Assembly (NCBI GenBank): GCA_963556495.2
Contig: OY747713.1
Span: 48,492,724-48,556,723, forward strand
Source: Valencia hispanica
Taxonomy: Eukaryota; Chordata; Actinopteri; Cyprinodontiformes; Valenciidae
DNA: 64,000 nt
Reading direction: 5' to 3'
The translations under genes and the position numbers were made by a program. This document shows, piece by piece, positions 43,287 through 52,864 of the stretch. Under the pieces are notes generated by a model. The model searched no databases, had not been told where the DNA came from, and saw only the letters and a list, made by a program, of their open reading frames with translations. Numbering within the stretch: position 1 is the stretch's first letter; every line of letters starts with the position of its first letter.

Positions 43287-44395
43287 AACTCAATTTAATT
43301 CAATTCAATTCAATTCAATTCAATTCAATTCAATTCAATTCAATTCAATTCAATTCAATTCAGTTTATTTATATAGCGCCAATTCACAACAGATGTTTCA
43401 TCTCAAGGCACTTAACAAGAAGTCATTTCAATACATTTATACAAACATTCCAATCAGTTAAAAAGTTTCCTATTTAAGGAATCCCAGCAGATTACGTCGG
43501 TCATTGGCGTGAGGTTGGGCCCCGTTGATGCAGACTTTCCAACCACAGCAATCCTTCAGCAATCCCTCATGCTGAGCAAGCATGTAGCGACGGTGGAGAG
43601 GAAAAACTCCCCTTTAACAGGAAGAAACCTCCAACAGAACCAGGCTCAGTAGGAGCGGCCATCTGCCCCGACCGTCTGGGGGTTTGAGAAGACAGAGCAG
43701 AAACACAGAAGGAACAGAAGATCTGATATAAGAGAACTTTCTATGTTACAGAAAGTAAAAAGTTAATAACAGGACACAGTGGATGTTCAGTTACTGGGAG
43801 GATCATCCCAGTCGATGCCCCCCGTCCAACAGGGCATTGCAGCCAAGCAGGATACCAGACCAGGTATATCTTCTATGGAGAGAAAAACACTGAGAGAAAA
43901 CAAAGTTAACAGTCGAAATAACAGAATGTACTGTAATACAACTGGAGAGTCGTAGGAGAAAAGGAAGTAGCAGAGTGAAGAAAATTGGTAAGTCTGTCCT
44001 CCAGCAGTCTAAGCCTATAGCAGCATAACTACAGAGATAGCTCAGGATGACCTAAGCCACTCTAACTATAAGCTTTATCAAAAAGGAAAGTTTTAAGCCT
44101 GGCCTTAAAAGTAAACAGAGTGTCTGACTCACGGACTAAAGCTGGGAGCTGGTTCCACAGGAGAGGAGCCTGATAATTAAAAGATCTGCCTCCCATTCTA
44201 CTTTTAGAAATCCTAGGAACTACAAGTAAACCTGCAGTCTGAGAGCGAAGGGCTCTGTTACTGAACATAAGGAACAATTAGATCTCTGATGTATGATGGA
44301 GCTTAAGGGCTTTGTATGTAAGAAGAAGGATCTTAAATTCTATTCTGGATTTAACAAGGAGCCAATGAAGGGAAGCTAAAACAGGAGAAATGTGA
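43287..44395 (-). mobile_element. L2 LINE 3' part inside Tx1 copy 4
   Basis: The (AATTC)n tail (43287-43362) is the 3' end of a minus-strand L2. The shared 3' UTR and the C-terminal frame (44277-44065: GLLVVPRISKSRMGG, QLPALVRESDTLF) follow. On its right, 44400-44500 encodes the Tx1 ORF2 start ISFISFNTRGLKDSIKRKAV. On its left is the RT. About 1.3 kb of ORF2 that should lie between is missing. Confidence 0.85.
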
Positions 44396-44647
44396 TCTCT
44401 CTTTTTAATATTCATCAGAACAAAACAAAAAAACAGCTTTTCGCTTTATAGAGTCCTTAAGTCCCCTTGTATTAAAGGAAATAAAAGAAATGTCAGTATT
44501 TACCTGAAAAACAGAACACATGAACAAATTAACTTTTGTGAAAAAAATATATATAGGGAGGTGGAGTGAAAACTTTGAGGTAGAAGTCCCATCATCCGAA
44601 CTGATCCACTATATATTCATTTCAAGCTCAGATTTCAGCCCATGACT

Positions 44648-45140
44648 TATTCAATTCAATTCAAATTCAATTGAAAATTACTTTATTCATCCCAAAGGGA
44701 AATTAAATGTTGTTGTAACTCATTATGCAAGTTCCTTCAAAGATTTGTTGTAGATGCTGATGGCTGTGGGTAGGGATGATCTCTTGTAGTGCTCTGCAGA
44801 TCTGAAGAAGCCTCTGACTGAAGACGCTCTGTAGTTGTCTGATGTAGAGGATACTCTGGATCTATGGCGTCTTCTTTTCAACTCATCAGGGTTTTGTGGC
44901 TGTAGTTTAGGTATTATTTGAGCTTTTGTGATGTTAATCAGCTGCTGCCAGTTGTAAACCACCTTGTTGCCATGGTTATGCATCATAACAAATGTCCAAA
45001 AATAAAAAGTATCAGCAAAAATCCTTCCAGTTGCACAGCATTCAAAACCAGAGAGAGCAGTTGTCCACAAAAACAATGTTTCTACCAAAAATGGAAGAAT
45101 TAAAGTTTTAAAAAAGAAAAAAAAAGAAAAAAGAAAAAAA
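44648..45140 (-). mobile_element. Rex1-like LINE 3' end in the spacer of Tx1 copy 4
   Basis: Minus-strand coding reads HGNKVVYNWQQLINITKAQ, a basic stretch, then SVRGFFRSAEHYKRSSLPTA and YNKSLKEL. It ends in a 3' tail with TCCCTTTGGGATGAATAAAG and ATTGAATTTGAATTG-like repeats. It is 5' truncated. Confidence 0.65.
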
Positions 45141-45189
45141 ATATGAACCAAAGTAACAGAGCTACTCCAACATGCTGCCACCTTGAGCG

Positions 45190-46054
45190 GCGCAATTCCG
45201 GAATATGCGTCTTCCATAATACGCTTGCCTTCGATGAATCCAAACGGGCCCCTGAAGCCGGCAGCCTTTCATTCCTTTCTACCCTGGTCGATTTTAGGCC
45301 AGAGAGCCTGTCTGGAACGCCAGTCCTCTTGAGTCAGATCTTCAGTAAAGCGAATCCCCTCTTCTTTGCAGATTGAAGAAGTTTTTGTACGCCTCCAGAT
45401 GTCATCTCTCACTGCTCGTCTCACAAATAAAATTATTATTTGTCGTTGCCGGTTGTCCATCATTCTTCCCACTCTGTGAACAATGTCGACCGCTTCATCC
45501 ATCTTTACCGCTAGGGCTGGTGCAATCCTGCTAAGAAGCTCCACCACCACCGCTCTTATGTTTTCGTTGGCTTTTTCTTTTTTCCCTTTGATGCGCAGAC
45601 ACCACCGTCTTTTGTATCTGTCATGGTTAAGTATCCGACCTCTCATGTCTTCATTTTCCTTAGTCAGTGTCTCCACTTTTTTTTCCAGGTGTTTTATTTT
45701 TGTTTTACATTCTTTTAGCTCTTCTGCGTTGAACTGCACCGATTTAGCAATAGAAGCTAGCATGGAGCTATGCTGTTGCAACTGCGTGCTAAATTCATCC
45801 ATGCGGTTGTCAAGACATTGACCAAGAGAGTTGATAGCATACAGTATGGTCTCGGTGTTTGTTTCTTCTTGAGACATACCTTTCGTTTTCTTCTCCAGGT
45901 GGTTTTTTTTGGGAGTTTCCGCTGGGGTTGTCGCCCCTCCTTTGTTCTTGCTAACGTTAGCCGTATCTGCATAGTCGTGTTCACTCATCTTCGCACAACT
46001 TTCAAATGGGAGATTTTTCTGCGCCGGAGGCTTCCCGCGGTTGTTTTTCTTCAT
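45190..46054 (-). pseudogene. LINE ORF1 (L1 ORF1p-like), one premature stop
   Basis: ORF1p is an RNA-binding trimer that coats LINE RNA. The 261-residue frame starts MKKNNRGKPP. A low-complexity N-terminus (about 1-65) is followed by a heptad-rich coiled coil (about 85-140: LKECKTKIKHLEKKVETLTK). Then comes the RRM-like domain with RWCLRIKG and MDEAVDIVHRVGR, then RDDIWRRTK, and the C-terminal domain EGIRFTEDLT..WRSRQALWPKID. A TGA at 45269-45271 cuts the last residues. The frame continues in register (KAAGFRGPFGFIEGKRI), so one C-to-T change probably created the stop. Confidence 0.82.
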
Positions 46055-46384
46055 TTTCGTGCTGAGTACTGGGCAAAATGCAGTTGTTAGTGGATAGCTT
46101 TTCTTTTATTTAACTATAACATCGGGACTTGTCGAGGAGTTCAGTGAAATGCGATTGCACGGACCGCCATCTTCCGCCGAGTGGACTCTCTGCTAGTTCC
46201 ATACCCAACTGTGGGAGAGATTCAAGATGGCGGAGTGAGCGGTCGAACAACTTGCAGGTCTGATCAAACGAAACGATTTAGATGTCCTAAGAAATATTTT
46301 TCTGACAAACGGCTACTCCAGAAGAAAAGGAAGGTCAAGTGAAACCACTGGAACGTAGTTTTACAAGACTTAAATGCGAATAAA

Positions 46385-47245
46385 GTGGCAAATCTAAGAG
46401 CAACAAAAATGGCTAACTCGGAGCTAACACGTAGCCTTTCTGACCATGACTATAACCGTGCGGCATTGCAAGAAGCATGTGAGGAGGAAGATATAGAAGA
46501 GATGGAACTTCAACATATTGCAGCGAGACCGTCAGGTGACCACACTCCACTACCAAGCCCAAATCCCCAAAAACTAAAAAACAAAACTACCGTGAAGCAG
46601 GTGAGTAATGAAAACATTTATGAAGCCTTGCTAGCCTTCACAAAAAGATTCGAAGAAAGATTTTATGTCCTTGACAAGAATTTAAAATCTTTTGAACTAC
46701 GAATTGAGGCTAATACAAAGGCAACTAAAGAAAATAAAGAGGAAGTTGACAAGCTAAAAACAAAGATGGAGGCTCTGATGAAAGAAAACAAAGAATTAAA
46801 AGAGAGATGTCTGGAGAGCGCCCGATACCGAAGAAGATGGGACCTCAGACTTCTTGGCCTGACAGAGAAAGAAAATGAGAACACACGCGAGACAGTGATT
46901 GGCATTCTAACAAGAGTGGTTTCCGTGTCAGTGGATAAACTATAGCTCATGGTGGATACAGTTCACCGACTGGGGAAGAAAGACAACGCTGCGAACAATA
47001 AGATGCAAAGACCAATTATCATCCAATTCAGCATGAGGATGGCGAGGGATGAAGTGTGGAGGAAGTCCAAAGGGGCCAGGGTCTCCAAAGAACTGAACAT
47101 AAAATTTAAAGAGGACTTTTGCAAAGAGGTTCGTGAAGCTCGTATCAAGCTGTGGCCCAAGGTACAGGAAGCTCGAAACAATGGCAGAAGAGCATTTCTG
47201 AAGGAAGGGTATGCCATAATAGACGGCAAAAGAATCGACCCATGA
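46385..47245 (+). pseudogene. LINE ORF1 of copy 5, one premature stop
   Basis: Frame with an acidic N-terminus (EEEDIEEMELQ), a coiled coil (about 85-145: NTKATKENKEEVDKLKTKME), then RRRWDLRLLGLTEKENENTR of the RRM-like domain. A TAG stop at 46943-46945 interrupts. It resumes in frame with MVDTVHRLGKK, PIIIQFSMRMARDEVW and the C-terminal domain NIKFKEDFCKEVREARIKLW ending KRIDP. A single C-to-T change would explain the stop. About 286 codons in total. Confidence 0.83.
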
Positions 47246-47399
47246 AGGATATTCTGAAAAGACAATGAAGGTTAGTTTAAAAAGGAGGGAAAGGAACATT
47301 TTGAGTTTACAAGAAGTTCTGATTGCTATTCTTTAAAAAAGGGGTTTTCACTTCAACAATCTGAGTACTGTATTCACAAGTCATGTAGATGAGATATAT

Positions 47400-48790
47400 A
47401 AAACAACATAAGACTATTATTAGACATGATAGATTACAGATCCTTTATTAATACAGAAAGTTTAATATTATTCATCGACTTTTTTAAAGCATTTGATTTA
47501 ATTGAACATGATTTTTTATTCAGGACTCTCGAACTTTTTGGATTTGGACACAAATTTTGTAAAGTAATCAAATTATATTATAATCAGATTTATAGCTACG
47601 TTACTCTCAACCCAGGCATTACACCCAGAATAGATATATCCTGTGGGATTCGGCAGGGTTGCCCAATTTCTCCAAAATTATTTATACTTTGCACTCAAAA
47701 CTAATGGAAACTAATTTGGAGTCAATTCCTATAAAAAGTAAAGTTAAGAATTTGGGTATTTATTTAAATAAGGATATTAAAATTAGAGAGTCAAAAAATG
47801 TAAAAGACCAAATTGATATGTCTAAAACACTGAATCATTGGTTAACAAGGGATCTTACAATTTTTGGATGTAATCTATTATCAAAATCAGAGGGTGTCTC
47901 AAAAATGGTTTACCCAACATATTCATTATATATTGCCCAGCAAAGTATTAAAAAGATCAATTCAGTGATCTATCGTTTTATTTGCCGTAATAAAACTCAC
48001 TACATCATAAAATCACAAATGGTTAAAGAGTACTCTAAAGGTGGTATAAAGAAAATTGATTTTCCATCTATGGTCGGAGTTTTTAAAATAAACTGGTTAA
48101 AAGCTTTTCTTTTAAAACCTGACTCCATTTATTTTCACATCCCCAAGAATATTTTCAAAAAGGTGGGAGGGTTGGATTTTCTCTTGAAATGGGATTTTGC
48201 TATTTCGAAGTTGCCTATCAAATTGTCAGAATATCATAAACAAATATTGTTACTGGAAAATGGCATTTACCCACAACTTCACCTTCCACGGCTTCACCTT
48301 GTGGAACAATAGGACCATTACAATAAATAGAAAATCATTATTCGTTAAAGAGTGGTATGAAAAAAGGTATTATTTTTATAACTGATTTACTTGATGAGAA
48401 GGGTCAGTTTCTTGAATTAGGTGATTTCAATATCAAATATAACATTCAGTGTTCCCTTAGAGATTACAACAAAGTGTGTAAAGGGATCCCTTTGCCTCTG
48501 TTGAATTTGATACAGAACCATTTATGCTACTCTAAAGGACAAATAAGCTTACCTTCTTTACAGTTAAATCAGATTCCTTTAACAAATGAAAAATGTTGTA
48601 ATAAAACCTTAAATACAATCTTTAAAAATATTTCATTTCATGATTTTAACAAGAACACCAGGCTATATGGGTGTAATATAAAGTTACTAAAAAAATACAC
48701 AAATTTTCTAAAATGGCCTATCCCCCCCAAAGTTAAAGAAATGCAATTTAAAATATTGAATGGATACTACCCAGTAGCTTTATAAGTTTA
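47400..48790 (+). pseudogene. LINE copy 5 ORF2 remnant
   Basis: It starts in the RT palm (LILFIDFFKAFD, GIRQGCPISPKLFIL). At about 47700 a deletion of roughly 200 bp removes the catalytic x-x-DD motif, which is still present in the near-identical copy 1. Then come LTRDLTIFGCNLLSKSEGVS, YIAQQSIKKINSVIYRFICR and the C-terminal domain to about 48785. A further deletion follows relative to copy 1. The 91 residues at 47426-47698 appear identical to those at 32427-32155. Confidence 0.85.
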
Positions 48791-49131
48791 TATTACGACA
48801 ACAATCAATCTAAAGAACTTGTTATCTTAAGTAATGTTGTCATACTTATGGGTAAATATCACATCCATAAATGCAAATGGCAAAATAAAAAACCCTCACT
48901 AAATGTCTTAAAATTTGAATTAAAATCTTTCTTTTCATCTTTAGTTCTTCTAAAAGGTTCATGTAAATATGTCGATTTGATATGATATTTTTTTTTATTT
49001 TTTTTGGGGGGGGGGGGGGGGGGTGATGCTGTACTGTTGTCTCCCTTTGAGAGTTTGTAAATTTGTCTAATTCCACAATAAATAAATATAAAAAAAATAA
49101 AAAACTGGAGTCGACTGAAAATTACCAACGA

Positions 49132-50587
49132 CGCCCGTTTTTTGTGCAGCTTACGGATGCCACAACAGGCGCACTATTGAAAGCAGATCACAAGGAATTA
49201 CCTTTCACAAGTAAGATTAAACAATATTTTTTGTTTAATTCATACATTTTTGTAATCGTATCTAACGTTTTTTGGCTAATAAAGAAATGCTAACGTTACT
49301 CTCTCTATCTCTTACTGTTTTGTTGTTGTTTCCCTTCAAATTTTGAAGGTTTCCTTGTAACATAGTTACGCAGGCAATGGGAAGTTGCAACAAGAAGGCA
49401 GGGTTTTGTTGCAACAGAGTTCTCCAAGCTTTGCAGTGAGCATTTCAACCCAGAGGACTTTGATAGGACGGGTCAGATTGTCAGGCTTAGAGATGCATCA
49501 GGTAGAATTTTCACATTTATAATTAGTGTTTTTAGTCTGTGGGCCAGACAGAATATTGGTGCCATCTGGGTGGGCAAGTGTTAGTAAAGATATTTTTAAT
49601 ACCTATAGTATCCCTAGTTTACAGTATGTTTCGATGGGATAGACCTCAAACTGGTCACCTATTGGTTGTTATCCCCTTATTAGGTCATTACCTTACTTAC
49701 TGTTTATAGCCTACCTATTGGGAAACATTTTTATACAGTTTGCTTACTTACCTTCAGAAGATATATCTTTCATGACTCTGACTGTCCCTGTTAAATATTT
49801 TTGCAATCTAGGTGAGTAAATGTGTTTGGGATTTTATTATTATTATTATTATTTTTAGGAGGATGGAATAACAATCCCACTGCAGGCCAGTTCCAGGGCA
49901 TTTTCCGCCGTCTGATGGTCCGTTGTGGTGTCTCACCAAGTGGGTCAGGCAATGTGGCAGCAAAAAATGAGACTGTGTCCATATCAGCTGCAGACATGCA
50001 CTATGCATTGATGTCAGAGGAAGATCTCCTGTCCCCATTTGCAAATATTTCTGCATTTATTTCTGACCACAGCTACCTGCCCACCCGCTTTGGTGGTCTT
50101 GTGGACAATGCCCTGGTCTACATTTCAGGTTTTGTTGTCAAAACAATTCTGAGAAAGCTGTCTTGTGAAGTGTGCCGTGCAAGCCTAGTCACAGCTGCTG
50201 TGCACTCTTCCTTTGACCAGAGCTACCATCTGCTTCAACTTAAAAACAATGGTGGGCTGATGGTCCCCCTCAGAGGGAACAGTGAAGGTGGTCAGAGCAG
50301 CAGAGCGTGTGATTCGTCAGAATTCAACAGAACAAGGTGTCAGTGTGTCCTTTGTTAACCATTTTGTTCAAGCAGAGATTGGTGCAGAAGATGTGTTTTT
50401 ACTCGGGGAGTACATCACAGAAACTCAATTTGGGATTGACAACCATCATTTCATGCTTGTGTCATTTGTTGTCTCTGTATTTCATAAAGTAAGGCTGCAC
50501 CACATCGCAAAATTGACTACCCTGGAGTTACAGAGTGCCAGCACATGCAAGAAGCTGTGCAAAAAAGTTATTTTTCAAGGGTTTTAG
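49132..50587 (+). pseudogene. P-element (THAP9-like) transposase pseudogene
   Basis: Exon 1 (about 49132-49210) encodes the first half of a THAP zinc finger (PVFCAAYGC, RSQGITFHK), with ACG where the start ATG is expected, and ends at GTAAG. Exon 2 (about 49350-49501) gives LRRQWEVATRRQGFVATEFS and LCSEHFNPEDFDR, the Cys-x2-His half, preceded by an in-frame stop. The next exon begins at 49859 (GGWNNNPTAGQFQGIFRRLM, DHSYLPTRFGGLVDNALVYI, KNNGGLMVPLRG). After a frameshift near 50280 it continues with VVRAAERVIRQ, AEIGAEDVFLLGEYI and IDNHHFMLVSFVVSVFHKVR to a TAG at 50585. The central RNase-H-like region between the THAP and C-terminal exons is missing. Confidence 0.86.
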
Positions 50588-50612
50588 AGAGAGAGAGAGA
50601 GAGAGAGAGAGA
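50586..50612. repeat. (GA)n run directly at the P-element stop codon
   Basis: The TAG stop merges into AGAGAGAG. The minus-strand P-element relic at 58964-59003 shows the same arrangement. Confidence 0.8.
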
Positions 50613-51390
50613 TAAAAGGTTATTTTGTTGTTAAAGTTGAAGAGTTGAGATTGCATTTGGCTATCTCTTATTTCAAAAGTTACAGTGAAAAGAGATTCTT
50701 GAAAACACAAATTGGGATTTATCTTTTTTTTATATAGCCTGATCATTCTGGACTGACTCTTCAGTGATTGCAAGCAGTTAACAGATTCTGTAATTTGTAA
50801 ATGCTCTGTTATATATGTTTGAAAAGGGAAATTCATAGTGTTTTTTATATTGTTAACTATAATTAGCTATCTTGAGTCTTGAAAGGTGCTTACAAATAAA
50901 GTGTATTATATATCTGCCTATATAGATCAGTGGAAGTCATATCAATGTGTTAGTTCTTTGATATTTTTAGAGACGGAGAGATAAATAAATTCAAATGAAC
51001 CATCAAACTTGTTTCGTTTATTAAAATATCAAATTATTTAATTACTTTTATTAATATGCCGTACCATGTGTGTCAGATTTTGTTAAAGAGCATAATAAAA
51101 TTTATCTTTCAAGGGTTTTAGCTCCCCAGCCCCTCTCAGAGAGAGAGAAAAAAAAATACATTCAAATTAACCATCAAACTTGTTTATTATAATACATAAT
51201 TCATCCATTATTTATAATAACATGATATACCACGTGTCTGATTCTGTTTAACATAAAAAACGTGTTTTTGCAGTTGGGTATACATCTTCCTCAGAAAAAA
51301 TAAATGCACTGGGAGCGAATAGGGACCCATCCAAGATGGCGACCTCATGTTACGTCAGCGTCGATCCATGAGGCGTATATATAATTTATT
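50613..51390. other. Possible P-element 3' region, no gene seen
   Basis: AT-rich, with a second AAGGGTTTTAG...GAGAGAG phrase at 51110-51150 echoing the P-element end. A CCAAGATGGCGACC motif lies at 51331-51344. No open frames of interest. Confidence 0.35.
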
Positions 51391-51394
51391 TTGT

Positions 51395-51790
51395 TTTTTT
51401 TTTGAATTAGACAAATTTACAAACTCTCAATGGGAGACAACAGTTCAGCATCCCCCCCCCCCCCCCAAAAAAAAAGAAATATACATACAAAATATTAACA
51501 GAACTCTTACAATACAAATACGCCAAGGCCACGCCCCAGCCCTTTGATTTATTTTTATTTTTTTCTCTGGCAGAATTATAATATACAAAAGGCTTTTAGA
51601 GTATAAACCTGATACACATTCATTAAAAAGAAAGATATCGGTTCACATTTTCACATATCAAATCGACATATTTACATGAACCTTTTAGAAGAACTAAAGA
51701 TGAAAAGAAAGATTTGAATTCAAATTTTAAGACATTTAGTGAGGGTTTTTTATTTTGCCATTTGCATTTATGGATGTGATTTTCACAGCC
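51395..51790 (-). mobile_element. Tx1/L1-type LINE copy 6, 3' end only
   Basis: It begins with GAATTAGACAAATTTACAAA and matches the 3' end of copy 1 (30235-30600) closely, including GCCAAGGCCACGCCCCAG. About 400 bp remain, with a C/A-rich stretch at 51452-51474 near the start. It is a 5'-truncated insertion. Confidence 0.8.
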
Positions 51791-52078
51791 ATAATAATTT
51801 TTTTTTTTTTCAAACAACAATTACACTATCAAAATTTGTGAGGATTTGTATGAGGAACAAATAACATTATGTAGAACAAAGAATAAAATAACAAACAGAT
51901 AAACAAGAAAACAAAACCAAAAACAAACAAACAAACATTAGATACCAGAACAAATATACTAGGGGGTTAACAGAGCTACAGTTCAAAGAAAGACATTACA
52001 GTTTAAAAAAAGCATTATATGATCTAATTGCTTTGGGGTTATTGCTTTGGGAAATTCACAGCCATAATAATGTCTATG
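51791..52078. other. Spacer with AAAC-rich run, no gene seen
   Basis: Poly(T) at 51800-51811 and an AAACAAACAAAC-rich stretch at 51905-51940 suggest another retroelement tail. No coding sequence. Confidence 0.35.
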
Positions 52079-52710
52079 GTCACTGCATGATCTGTTCAGG
52101 AAGCAAGATCCGTACCATGAGCCCATCTGCGCATGTGCGCAAGGAACTACTTCCGGGGGGGTTTAGTTCTTGAGACGCTACAAGATGGATGGATTTGCGC
52201 TCTTTAAATTAAACATTGACTTAAACTGTGACTTTTGTTATATAGAACCAGAAACTATCATTCATCTGTTTTACCGCTGCACATATATCAAAAACCTCTG
52301 GAGTCATTTAGAGCAATTATTTATAGGAAAGCCGGTCAGGTGCTCGGTCTCCAGGAGAGGCCGATCACATGACCGGCCGATCACATGACCGATTTAAGAT
52401 TACAATGCAGCAAGTACATTTATCAGCAAGTAAATGTATCAGATAAATAAGAAAGCTGTTAAGATTGCGAATGCAGCATGTAAATATATCAGATCAGACA
52501 ACTAGTGTTTCCCCGTGATTTTTTTCTGTTTTTTTGTTATGTTGTTAATCCTTTTTGTATAATGGTTCAGCAAGATTACCCATTTCTATTTAAATAAATG
52601 GCCTTGATCTATAAATTAACAAATAAAACTAAAATAAGAAAACAACTAAAGAAATCTACCCGGACGTAGTTCCTTGCGTGCATTCGCAGATGGGCTCATG
52701 GTACGGATCG
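52079..52710. mobile_element. Inverted-repeat unit carrying a LINE CCHC fragment (copy 2)
   Basis: The left arm starts GTCACTGCATGATCTGTTCA at 52079 and matches copy 1 at 33865. The core again encodes CDFCYIEPETIIHLFYRCTY (52226-52287). The right arm is cut after TGGTACGGATCG, losing about 28 bp, where the 3' end of Tx1 copy 7 begins. Confidence 0.75.
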
Positions 52711-52864
52711 TTTCTTTTTCTTGTTCCAATCTTTATTACCATATATGCAACATTACACAAAATATGACAACATTGCATGAAACAACATATAGGTACAGGG
52801 TGTGAGTGATACATATGATATAATTTGACAAAACAGGAAAAGCAAAATAGAGACCAGACTTTAA

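Larger units (their letters stand above)
40866..46185 (-). mobile_element. Tx1/L1-type LINE copy 4, with 5' end, ORF1 and damaged ORF2
   Basis: Its poly(A) tail appears as 27 T at 40866-40892. The 5' end is near 46185, close to CCGCCATCTTCCG. ORF1 is at 46054-45190 and ORF2 starts at about 44500. The ORF2 endonuclease and linker are missing, replaced by an L2 insertion. A Rex1-like 3' end interrupts the ORF1-ORF2 spacer. It stands head to head with copy 5. Confidence 0.82.
46190..49095 (+). mobile_element. Tx1/L1-type LINE copy 5, 5' end present, ORF2 gutted
   Basis: Its 5' end is near 46190 with CAAGATGGCGG at 46223-46233. ORF1 occupies 46385-47245. After a spacer the sequence jumps at about 47400 straight into the RT palm. 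The 5' 1.5-2 kb of ORF2 is missing and two smaller deletions follow. The A-rich end is at 49070-49095. Confidence 0.82.

Noticed and set aside
45483..46090. Plus-strand open frames of 106-112 residues
   Set aside because: They are antisense shadows of the LINE ORF1 at 45190-46054.
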